A stretch of DNA of 64,000 nucleotides from Hyaloperonospora brassicae (lineage: Eukaryota; Oomycota; Peronosporomycetes; Peronosporales; Peronosporaceae). The position numbers and the translations under genes are program-made. The stretch lies in assembly GCA_947650285.1 (NCBI GenBank), contig CANTFL010000155.1, positions 62,001 through 126,000 on the forward strand. The letters run 5' to 3'. The notes beneath the pieces were generated by a model, which saw nothing but the letters and a program-made list of their open reading frames with translations, was not told the DNA's origin and did not search any database. This document shows, one piece after another, positions 48,408-58,584 of this stretch; within the stretch, counting starts at the first letter, position 1, and each line of letters starts with the position of its first letter.

Positions 48408-49383
48408 ACGAGCCAGCAGCTCCAGTCGAGCAGACATAGCAGTTGCACCAAACAAGAAGAAGAAGACGAAGAAGAAGACATGGAAGACGAAAGGACTGAC
48501 TTTCCCACAACTTGAAGGTACATGTTCTGCCTTCCGCCAAAGCAGCTTGCACAAAAGAACTACTGCACGGGCTGTGTATGCAGTCGCTGGACCAGAAGAA
48601 ACAAATCGAAACGGGCTGTTTGCAATCGCATGTTGACTGCGACAAGAGCTCACCTGACCAGCTCTCTCGAGTCTCGCAATCGCTGTACTAGTTCCATACC
48701 AACGTCCAGCTTCGTTTCGCCTATCCGAGGCCACCGGATACCTGCACGCGGGAACGCCCTCGTCGCGTGAACATGACGGAGCCAGCGCTTCTGCTCCCCG
48801 TGATCATTCGCTTTCGGGGCACAGAGCCGCGGCGCACGGGGCCTCGAGAGCTGACTCAATTGCTCCTCTCGCCCCCGAAAGCAGCAGACCGTACCAGTGT
48901 GGCTGGCGCATCTGCAGTCCCGCGCCAGCTGCTGTCGCGTCGACCCGTCTGCACAGACGGGCGCTACTCCTGTGTGTGATGGCACCGTACAGTACGTATA
49001 CGTCAACCCGCGTACATTTCGCGCAGACGTGTCGCTCGCTCGCAGTGCCTGCGCCATCGCTTGCGCAGTGGAGAAAAGCGGCCGCCGCGACATGTTTGCG
49101 ACCACACTCGCCCGCGTCTTTGCTCGCGTGGAAGAGACAGACAAAGAGGCGCTTTCGTGCACATCGGCGGGCGGATCTCCCGGCGGCAACCGACAGAGGG
49201 GGCAGCGACCGACCGACCGACCGACCGCGTGACGACGAGGTACCCGTTGGCAGTCGAAGTGCCCGTTCCACGCCCTTGTGTGGGCTTTTCTGGGCAGCCG
49301 TTTCACGGATAGGCGCTTGACGACCGACGCCGCTGCGTTTCGGGCGGAACCGGCACTTGCCAACACACTGTGCAGCAGTAGGA

Positions 49384-49384
49384 G

Positions 49385-49415
<31 letters not shown>
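49384..49415 (+). repeat. (GTT)n trinucleotide microsatellite
   Basis: About ten to eleven GTT repeats. In the frame used by the downstream zinc-finger exon it reads as a leucine run, immediately preceded by a TAG. It may lie in an upstream exon of the second paralogue or in its leader. Confidence 0.9.
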
Positions 49416-49516
49416 CGTCGCGCGGCGTCGGGGGTCAGGTACTTGTCGAAGATATTTGGACGTCACGTCGGACGCGCTACGTGTCATTTTGGTCTTGTGG
49501 CAAGTGGGCAACGAGG

Positions 49517-50883
49517 ATGTCCACTACGACCGGCAACTCCTCGTCGACGCGGTGTGCGTTCTGCGGCGCTGTACGTTGTGGCTCTCCTCAGTCCATACGT
49601 CTCTCTGAGTCGTACGGTCTGTTGTTTCGTTGTCTCTCGTGGGTATTCGTTACTGCATTCTAACGAACGTCTGCTCTGCTCTGCTTTGCTCTCTCTTTAT
49701 CTCTCTCTCTCTCTGTGTGTGTGTGTGTGCTGTTTAGAATGTCAGCAATGCGTCTGCGCGGATTCGCGTCGCGTTTGCAGCTCCGCCCGAGATGGACCGA
49801 GGAACTGGTGCCGACGTTAAGCCACTGAAGTGGCGGTTCTTGACCAGCAAAGGCCCGTGCGCCAAGTTCATGTGCGCCGCTTGTGCCGAGAAGCGAAAAG
49901 TGAACGTAAAGAAGGACCGCCAGCAGCCACAAGTACCTGCGAGTGACAAGTCGTGGAAACCTGAAGACACGAGGCACGACGATCGGTTACCCCCGTCGCT
50001 CCAGCGCGACGGCGCAATGACCTCGAGATTGCAACAGGCAGTGAAAGCAGAGCCTCGAGAGCCGAGTCATCACCACCCACAGCATTCTCGACATCATTGC
50101 GTGCGCGAGAGGGCTCAGGTGCAGCTCGACAAGCACGAGACGCACCATCCAGCGCTACGACGAGAGCGTCTGCACAGTCAACAGCACTCACATGAAGAAC
50201 CGACGAACGATAGTGGAAGACGACGGGCGACGCATACGTCCGACTGCCAGCTCGAAGACAGTGGCGGTCGTCGAAACAGTGCTACCAGCAGGAAGTCCAT
50301 AGCGCAGACGTGGCCTTCGAGTCCCGTGCCAGTGAGAGCTCCAAGTGCGGTCGCCCAGCGACGCGCGACGATGGAAGGAGCGACGTGTCGGCCGCGAAAG
50401 CCCAGCAGCGGGCAGTCGACTGACCCCCCGCGCGAGTCGGAGAAGAAGAAGAAGCGGCTCAGCTCGACCGCCGAGATCCTCGGCATGTCCCAGTCGATCA
50501 ATTTGCCGCCCAATTACTTTGAAATGAGCTCGTCGTCGCCCAAGAGGTACGCTGCAGCCCCAGACCCTCTGGACGAAGACCGCGCGGGCCTGCACGGGCC
50601 CCAAACAGTGGACCTTTCCAAGCCGTGCGAAAACGAAGAAGAACGTCACCGACGACGCAGTGCGTCGTATGCCCATATGCTGTTGCGCATGCGACTGCAC
50701 TATAACACGGTACAAGTGAATGGCAAAGCTGCTCGACCTGCGTCCGCTCCGCCACGTCGGATCCGATCGGAACGGACGCCTTCGGTCGCTCGTCGCAACG
50801 TCACGAGCGACACGATCACACGGGCGTCGACGACTTTTGTCATTGATCTCGGATACCTGCGCGCATACAAAGACGCGCGATAA
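49517..50883 (+). CDS. FYVE-like paralogue 2 with lost cysteines (5' end unresolved)
   Basis: Supported exons are ...-49570 and 49738-50883, joined by a 167-bp intron (donor gtacgt, acceptor after a (CT)n(GT)n tract) at the same phase-0 site as in its neighbours. The donor exon ends TRCAFCGA and the acceptor exon starts NVSNASARI, where the paralogues have L-M-C-D-K-C and H-V-C-D-E-C: both cysteines are serines here. A later MCAAC pair matches the last zinc pair. The tail is basic and low-complexity, with KKKKRLSSTAEILGMSQSINLPPNY and a terminal FVIDLGYLRAYKDAR that matches the paralogues' C-terminal motif. The 5' limit given is the first in-frame ATG after a TAG (about 49379); this leaves only 18 residues before the intron, so further upstream exons with a START-like part probably exist, somewhere in 48.7-49.4 kb, where I could not find a convincing frame. 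Zinc binding is probably weakened. Confidence 0.6.
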
Positions 50884-53186
50884 GAGCCGCAAAGAAAATG
50901 GACCGAGCCAGCGAGTAGTGCGTCGAGTGGAGTGGCAGGAAACGACTGGTTGACGGCAGACGATTGGTGTCGTCGTGACAATGTCGCCGAGACGAGATGG
51001 AATTGCTGGGGCTTTTGGTGTGGGTTGTCGGGTGGTATTCATGTATTGCAATACGACGGGCGGTACGGCGGCAGTCGGTTGCACGGCATAATGGAGACTG
51101 CCAGCAGCAGGCAGGCAGGACTTTTGTCGAGGATGGCAGCCGCGGTGTCAAATACAGGACAGCTGCGATAGTGTACACAGCTTAGCGGCTGCTGCCGTCT
51201 GGAGAAGCCCAAGTGGTTGACATATCTGCAATTGTTTTATACTTTTTGAGCAAAACGTCGCCTCGACGTCCATGACGAATGCATCGTCGGATCGTCTGTG
51301 TTCCTCCTCTTCTAACAACAAATGGTCAAGCCGAAGCACGATGAGTTACAGCTGGGGTCTGTTCAACTGTAGCAGCTGGTGGACGGGTAAGCTAGTGGTC
51401 AGATTGCCGATCGTGCAATGCCGAGTAAGATCTCCTACTTGCTGTAGCGGTAAAGCCTCGACATTCCGCAGCCACGATTCACGATGCCATACCAATCCTG
51501 CCGCTTCCGAAACATGCGCACCGCTAACCAGCTGATCCAGAAAAATGAAGCACTTGACTACAGCATTTCTACTGCTTTCCAATGCCCTCTGGGATCATGA
51601 CACTCAACCCCCTGCATTACAAAACCATGCCGCCTGTTTCCAACCTCTTCCTTTGACCACCACACCCTTCATCACAACCTCTATCGCTGCACTTGCTACT
51701 GCTGGTACCTACGAGACTCGCACGGATGTGGAGACAGCTGAACAGAAAGCCTCCAATGCAGAATGGCTTGTGTCAAGACGCTACGGAGTATTGCCAGGAG
51801 CTGAGAATGATTTACCAAATGGCTTGGCCGCAGCTATGGTCGAAAGTATAAGTCGAAGGGCTTGGTGTTCACTGTGCAGGCAACCGAGTTCGAGGTTCCC
51901 ATGGTACATCAGGGGAAAAGAGACGAATGCTGCTGGTAGAAAGAGTCGACATGTACAAATCACACCCACGAGCGTACAGCTACCGCTGCAGGTTGTAAGA
52001 TTGAAAAAGCAGTCCGAGTTATTGCAGCAGCGAAAGCAACATCTGTGGAGGAGTCGTGCTTGCCCCACAGGAGCAGAACATTCTTTACACCATAATTGAC
52101 AGAGGGCCGGGAGTCAAGTGCTCCACAAACAGACAGGATCGTGCCCCAATGGCCACAAGAAGCGGTGCAGTAGAGCACGTGACTTCGTCACGAATGTATC
52201 ATCAGCAGCTGAGTAGGTCGAGCTGCGAGTCAAGAGCATTCAACAACGGCGCTTTGCAGCTTGCCATCCGCCAGGACGCCGCCGACGAACATGCCCTAGC
52301 TCCAGTCATTAGACGGTACGGTCGACCGACGTATCTTCAGTACGACAGGATGTAGTCGAATACGGCCTCGTACATTGTCTACTGAGTTTGTCGTCCCCGA
52401 CTTTTGTCAACATGAGCTCAAGGAACATACAACAGTAAATGCGCACACCGGACGACCTGATACACAACGCGTTGTGTCTTGCTAAGGCGCAGTGTCTCCT
52501 GTGCTCCTACGCATTAGTCACGTTGTCCTGCTACCGGCACGCAGCGTGTTTCTGCCTAGCCGATCCTCGAAAGTACGACCAATAGAGCCCGTTTTGTGTG
52601 CAGTCAGTCGTACAGTTGTCAGCTTTATCGCCTGGCGCGATCGTCGCACGCGCACCACTGACACACCCGGTATTTGTACGATGGCGATCGGTCGATCAGC
52701 CAATCGGTCGATCGAAACAGCATCTGTCCGCTCCGGTCGACCAATAGCAGCACCAGCAGCAGCAGTAATCGTCCCAGCTGCTATCGAAGAACGTTCTTCT
52801 GCCCTGCGCTTACCCCGTGCGTCCGTCGGCGATCACGCGCGACGCGCGGACCGTCCGACTCTCTCGTGGCGCTGTCACTGATCCAACGGGACTTTCAGCC
52901 GCTCCGTGGGAAAGAATCCGATGGCCTCCGGCGCTCACTCTCTGGTCGCACTGCTGCCTCCTGGCGGCTGCTCGGACTGTACCGTGTCGGCGGTCGTCGA
53001 CAGCCTCGAAAAATCACGAGCCGACCGGCTGTGGTCGGCCGCCCAGTCGCTGCCTCCCCCTCTTCGTCTCGCCCAACGAACGCTCTCCTGCCCGTGGGCA
53101 GAATCGTAGCGCGTCGCTCGACCATAGCGGACGGCGGACAGGTGCCCCCCCTCTGTTGCCACGCGACCGGACCTACTGCACGCCCA
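50884..53186. other. Region between paralogues 2 and 3, possible decayed copy
   Basis: No intact gene is defined. Open frames at 51272-51535, 51545-52099 and 52056-52355 have gene-like composition; one contains SISRRAWCSLCRQ, similar to the C-x2-C donor-exon end of the paralogues. The right end (52674-53186) must hold the 5' part of paralogue 3: its frame is open back to about 52674 without any ATG, and competing frames start at 52681 and 52906. The true first exon is not resolved. Confidence 0.4.
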
Positions 53187-54735
53187 ATGGTCAACTGCAA
53201 AGCGAGCATGCGGTCGCCTCGAAAGTCGGCGACGCAAGAGATCTGTTGCTACTGCAGAGAGGTGCGTGGGCGCGCAACTTGGTTGGGCCTTTGCGCGTTT
53301 TTGGGCCCCCTTGCGTCCGTTCCCGAACTGACCTGTAGCTCCCTCGCGTTCGCGTGTTGTGTATCGTTTTCTTTGGGTTGCGTAGCATGTCTGTGACGAG
53401 TGCTTCCAGATCGCACTGCAGCGCACGTTTATGCGGCCAGGTGAGCTCGAGACCAAGCTCCGCCATCAACATGCGTGCTCGTCGTGTGTTCGGTTGCATC
53501 CTGAAGCAGACGTACTGAAAGCGGGACCACACTCGCGTCGACCGCAGCACCTTCCTCCTCCTCGTCGTCGTCTGTTTCGATGGGAGTGCACCTCGAAGCT
53601 GTGCGTGCCGGCGGAAGACCACCACGTGGACCAGTACTCGGCAGCTGATGTTGGCAGGGCGTCAAGCAGGACACGACAAACGCCAGGGCAAGTTGACGCT
53701 GCTTTGGAGATTCGCCACCGTCGCCACACATTGGCAATCGGCTTGCAACCGCGATCGAACGATGCTACGAAACCACTGTCGAAGCCGACGAGGGCTCAAC
53801 GGCAGCTCGATGATAGTGCTCTGCAGCTGCAATCTGCTCGAACACAGGCTCACGTGAGTGCACTGCGTACTATGAAAAGACTGCAACAACTCGAAGCGCA
53901 ATCGTCCGACTTGTGTGATTTCACGCGATCGACTGCGCAAATGGTTATGCGAAACAGTGTCGAGAAGGCAATGGGCACGGACGGTAAGTCGATGTCGTGT
54001 GACTTTAGGGGCACCGAGCCTGTCATGACTATGCCGAGTAGATCAAAAGCGACAAAGCATTCGACAGGCGATTCAGGACGAGCCAAGTATACGAATGATG
54101 CACCACTTGCGCCAGCGAGACGAGGTCGACGCGCTTCGGTGGACTGCTCCAGCAACACTGCTGTTCCTCCATTCGCGTCCAAGCACATCGGTGTTGTTGA
54201 TGCCGGGCTTGCATTGGTCCAACCGCGGAACGATTTTGCGGCGAAGACTGTCAAGAAACAGGTGCATCTACCACAAACGTTGGAAGGCATCGCGAGTGCA
54301 GATAGAAACAATTGTTACACGAGCAAAAAGTATGATGCTCCACCGATTGATTGCACTCGCTTCACCGGGAATCGTCGAATAGGCGATCGTCGATACACGA
54401 TGACCGATGCGTCGATCAAGAACTCGAAAGTCTCGCGGCATGGGAATCAAGACAATGGGGTCGGCGAAAGTGGCAGTCGAGAACACGATCGACTAAGGCA
54501 CGGGAACAAGGTCAAGCTCACTGACTTTCATTTGTCCAAGCTGACGGTGCAAGAACCGACGCACAGAAACGAAGGTCCGTCAGGTGCTGCCAAGTATGGG
54601 TCGCGCAGCAGGAGAGAAGGAACGAGCATGGCGAAACCTGTTGCAGCTGCACGAGCAGCATACGGATCAAATCGCTCCAAGAGCGAACTGTGCGACTTGA
54701 CATATCTGGATGCGTTCAAGACTTACACCTTGTAA
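53187..54735 (+). CDS. FYVE-like paralogue 3 (5' end unresolved)
   Basis: Supported exons are 53187-53261 (minimal) and 53386-54735, joined by a 124-bp GT-AG intron in phase 0 at the same place as in the other two paralogues. The join gives EICCYCRE then HVCDECFQIALQ, a C-x2-C...C-x2-C zinc-finger core; a later HACSSCV supplies the last pair. The first pair of the finger is reduced (NCKAS has one cysteine). After the finger come about 400 basic, Ser/Arg/Thr-rich residues of probable disorder, ending in ELCDLTYLDAFKTYTL. The ATG at 53187 is the only one in frame before the finger, but the frame is open for another 500 bp upstream, so a START-like 5' part or an extra exon is likely missing. It shares strand, intron and C-terminal motif with the copies at 46.5 and 49.5 kb, so tandem duplication is inferred. 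Confidence 0.65.
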
Positions 54736-55804
54736 GAACGAGTTACACGTGCAAGGCGAGAAAGAGGCCTCGGTCTTGCATGGTATCTACTCAACCCAGG
54801 TGCCATTTCGCCGATCTGGTAGAAGTTTGGTGGTATATGTCAGGTAATCATTTCCATCATCAGCCATGAAGCGACAGCTATCTCTGCAGCGTGCATGAAG
54901 CGCTCCGATGCCTTCTGCATACAGCCTGTTACTTTCTAACGATAGTATCGTTTCTGTAGTTTGGGGCCAGAGCAGCATGCGTTATTTTGTCATCGAGCTC
55001 AGCTGATTACATGCAGTTCATATGTGTTGTCCGTTTCAGTGGGACTCGGCAATTTGTTCGCAGGCGCTGACGTCCATTGGTAAGTAAACAAAATCCGACG
55101 GAAAATCTACACACACGGCCGTTGCTGCGTATCTCGTATACTTCACGACGACGCTCTTTCATGCGTGAGCCCAAACAGCTTTGTCATCGAGTGTACAAAC
55201 TGACACTTGTAGAAGTAGTGCGATAGCATCAAAGACTCTTGAGATGCCGTTGCCAGTCTGACTGCATTTCACTTCATCGTCACGTATGCTTGAACACAAT
55301 TGACGATGTTGGGATATCCATGTGTACGCGATCACGTCTTGATACGCGATCAATCGATCGTCACACGTCACTGCTTTAGGTGCCTACAACGCCACCTAAA
55401 AAGTTGCAGTCATCAGTAACGGCCATGAAGACCGTATGCCAAGCGAAAGAAAGGCGTACGATGAGATTGTAGCCGCCTGACGGAATCCACATTTGGCTGG
55501 ACAAGTAACGACTCGATACCATCCTTCTCTCTGCAAAGCTGCTTCACATTGACCATAACCTGCTCGCCCTTATGTATGTGTATATAGTCCACCGGCTGTG
55601 TCTATCATATACAGCTTCAGTTTGCACGGCGCCGGTCCCACCCAGTTCAACTGCTTCAAGCAAACAAACATCGTATCGATCCGCACAAGATAGTGTCTAT
55701 GAAAAAGGCCATGTCGGTCCGTATGAAATCATCGCTGAGCATAGGAATCCCCTAACTTTCGTCGAGTTTTATCCGTATATTCTCCTCATCCACTGCACGT
55801 GGTG
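54736..55804. other. Intergenic region, nothing recognised
   Basis: Short frames only. Minus-strand frames at 54787-54978 and 55159-55371 look protein-like in places but carry no motif I can name. Confidence 0.5.
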
Positions 55805-55822
55805 TCCATTTCCCCAATTATA
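55805..55822 (+). promoter_or_regulatory. Inr/FPR-like element
   Basis: The sequence tccatttccccaattata fits the oomycete initiator and flanking element. It lies about 45-60 bp upstream of the ATG at 55864. Confidence 0.5.
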
Positions 55823-55863
55823 TCCAATCCCGTCATCGATACGTCGCAACCCAACCCCGATCG

Positions 55864-56472
55864 ATGATCATCCGTGCCGTAAGCGACAGCGACAGCGACG
55901 ACGAGCTCTATAGCGCTCGTGCGGGCGCTGCTGCGTCTTCTCGCTCCGTTTTCGATGTCCCAGATGCTGCCGCGGCCTCTACAGCATCCACCTCTATCCG
56001 TTGTGCGTGGTTGGCGGCGTGTGGAGCAGCAGTTGTACTGCTACTCGTCGACGTCGCAGCTCTTTTGACCCCATCGTCGGACGGTCTTTTTGCACTGCTT
56101 CCTGTGGCTGTATCATTGGTATTGCACCAAGAACCGTTTGCCGTATCGCTTGACGCATCCATACTGAACCAATGTGTCGGTCTGGTGCTTGTTGGAGCTT
56201 GGATACTCTCGAGAGAACAAAGTTTTGCTACTACTAGCGCTTCTACTAGTACTGCTGCTGGTGCTTCTGCTATGAACAGAACGACGCATTGGTGGGGAAG
56301 TGCTCGCTATGGTGTGTGGACGGCTGGAGCACTTTTGTGTTTTGGCCATGTGGTGTCGTGTCTCTATGTGCTGTTCGCGTTGCTCGAGAGCAATGGAGAC
56401 CACGTCAAGTTTTGGCTCGGACAGAGACGAGCGAAAGCAAAACGCCAGTCGAAGCCATACGGAAGAGCGTAA
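55864..56472 (+). CDS. Small multi-pass membrane protein
   Basis: A 202-residue single-exon protein. An acidic N-terminus (SDSDSDDELY) is followed by an Ala/Ser-rich stretch and four hydrophobic segments: about residues 47-68 (AWLAACGAAVVLLLVDVAALL), 75-90, 100-118 (CVGLVLVGAWILS) and 150-178 (TAGALLCFGHVVSCLYVLFALLES). It ends in a basic cytosolic tail, FWLGQRRAKAKRQSKPYGRA, which by the positive-inside rule places the C-terminus in the cytosol. The layout and the GHVVSCLYVLFAL block recall small eukaryotic membrane proteins of unknown function (DUF1475-like), but I cannot confirm that family. The ATG at 55864 has an Inr-like element at a normal distance. No enzyme motif is visible. Confidence 0.75.
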   Translation: MIIRAVSDSDSDDELYSARAGAAASSRSVFDVPDAAAASTASTSIRCAWLAACGAAVVLLLVDVAALLTPSSDGLFALLPVAVSLVLHQEPFAVSLDASILNQCVGLVLVGAWILSREQSFATTSASTSTAAGASAMNRTTHWWGSARYGVWTAGALLCFGHVVSCLYVLFALLESNGDHVKFWLGQRRAKAKRQSKPYGRA

Positions 56473-58584
56473 AGATGTGAGAAGAAACAAAGTGGATGTA
56501 CGCAGGTGCTTCGTTTTACAAGGGTAGGCAAGCGTGAATGCAGTTGGCATGACAGTCCGGTCGAGATGTTGTTGATGGAGGTGTTGTGTGCATCGGATTG
56601 ACTGGTTGAAGAGAACTTGTGGATAGAAATGTGTGTGAGTTTGATCAAGGGAGTAGCTGTACTGGACTCGGGGCGACATGTAGCGACGCGTTGGTGTGAC
56701 GGTCGTCTTTCAGCAAGAATAGGTTCGACTATGATAGAGATGCTAGAATTTTGGCGTGGGTCAACGCGTCCTGGATGATGATGCTCCGCGTCGGCACCTT
56801 GCTTTCAGTGTAAAGAGTACGTGTGTGGATGAGTTCTCACCTAGGCGTCTTGTCGAGAAACGAGAGCTGCGATCAGACTGACAACCAAACAGTCCTAAAT
56901 GTGTACTTATCTGCAAGCGATCGGAGGTGCAAGACATATTGAGTTTAAGCCTTGGATACACAATGATCGTGTAGCCGTTTTTGTGATGGTCAAAAGCCAG
57001 CCTTTTATCGATGTCAGAGCATGGATCGCCAGGTTGAAGCATCGACTGAGTGCATGCGCTTCAAGACGACGATTGCCAGACTCAATTGACACCCTTTGTA
57101 AGATGTGTACAGCTTTTCCTCTTTCGTGGTGGAAATCAAATGCCCGCTGCATGACATAGGTATGCTGCATTTGGTCAGACAAGGACATATCAGCGAGTGG
57201 CAAGACACAATGCACCGACCACGATATGCGTACAACACTGGTGGTAACCGAATAGTGGACTTGTAAAACGCCATGTCAATGGGAGAGTGATCAAGACAAA
57301 CGAGTCCATCCTACCGTAGACGACCTCGCATTGATTTTGTGACACACTGTAGCTATATGTAACTTGACATTGAGTGTGTCCTGCCGTGCAGAAGCACGCA
57401 CAAGAAGCTGTGTATTTATGTCATTACAACTAGCATCAACTCGTTAAGACTGCTAAATGACTGAACATGTTGTCAACTTTACAGAATTCGTTGTATCACA
57501 ACAACACCACTAGTACAGATAACTTATATCCGTTATCATCAGCAGCGCTCTTGTGCTCGAACCTGTCAAACGCCTATATACGCAACGCCGAAGCCTAAAA
57601 CACACAGTCATGGGGCAAGCTCGTCACCACTGCAGTCCCATGCTGTCGCTCGCAGCGCTCGGCATACGTCAAAGAAGCACGTCAGCTAGCTACTCTCAAG
57701 CATGAGTGGGTCAAAGGCAAGTGGCGCTTGTCAGACTAGATGCCTGATCGTGCCAGCATGAAAGAGTCCAGATGGATCGCCGAAGTCAGGACGACGCGGC
57801 GAAAGAAGTGCATCCAGTTCATAGTCGACAAACTTTGTGCAGACGCAGATTTTCATCGTAGACTGCAATGGAAAGACAAGGGATTGCGCGATTGGAGGTC
57901 TGCAATAGCACGAAACAGATGACGAAAGCCAACAATCGACAGGAAGCGAGCAGCAGCAAATCTTGTAGTGGCGGTGGCAGTAGATGGATAGCCTCATGCA
58001 TTACAAGCTCGACGAGGGTACGATAGTCTTAACATATTGTCGCATGGATTCGCTCTAGTTGATCGAAGACTGAGCCCAAAAGGCGCGACGGCATGCGACG
58101 TGTGCAGACACAACAAACGTATGCAAACGAAATCGAACCGTCGGTGACGTCGCAACGGCAGACCGACCGACCGACCGACCGGCGGACGGACAGTCGACAC
58201 CTGCCAGAACGGGACGTGCGACATTTAGAAAGGGCGACACTCTGTACCGCACCTGCCAAAAGTGCGCAGCCATCTGGCGGCATGTAAGACTTCCCCTATC
58301 CCTAAGGTCCATTTTTGTGTTCCGTGGTACAAAGTGTACATCCCGTGCGTCCCGTTTGTGACGCAAGTCTTGGTCACGACGTTGAAAGGGAGAGAAAGGG
58401 ATAGAGAGAGAGAGAGAGCGATAGAGCGTGAGCGATAGAGCGAGGGGGACGCGATAATTAAACGGCCACCCGACCAAGTACGACCCGCCACCTGCAGCAC
58501 TGCTCTCTCCGCCCACCTCCTCCTCCTCCTCCATCTCGTCCTCCTCCTCCATCTCGTCCTCTTCTCATTACCGCTGCTGCAGCA
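56473..58584. other. Intergenic region
   Basis: No gene is recognised. A frame near 57613-57740 (SAYVKEARQLATLKHEWVKGKWRLSD, then stop; split in description as YVKEARQLATLK and HEWVKGKWRLSD) looks like an exon or transposon fragment without a start. A GACC tetranucleotide run (about 58160-58183) and a GA-rich run (about 58388-58450) precede the RRM gene and may be part of its promoter region. Confidence 0.45.

Noticed and set aside
49206..49228. (GACC)n runs at 49.2 kb and 58.16 kb as a shared regulatory element
   Set aside because: Simple tetranucleotide repeats arise readily by slippage; two occurrences do not show a function.
48650..49511. Minus-strand frames of 235-238 codons near paralogue 2
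   Set aside because: GC-rich shadow frames with threonine runs from the GTT microsatellite and no motif; the plus-strand exons have homologous splice sites and zinc pairs.
49278..49820. 180-codon plus-strand frame with a cysteine run
   Set aside because: The cysteine run is the GTT repeat read in another frame. Its CQQC after the acceptor is tempting as a zinc pair, but this frame stops at 49820 while the shared C-terminal motif lies in the other frame.
50188..51084. 298-codon minus-strand frame
   Set aside because: Antisense to the second paralogue's exon; no motif or family resemblance.
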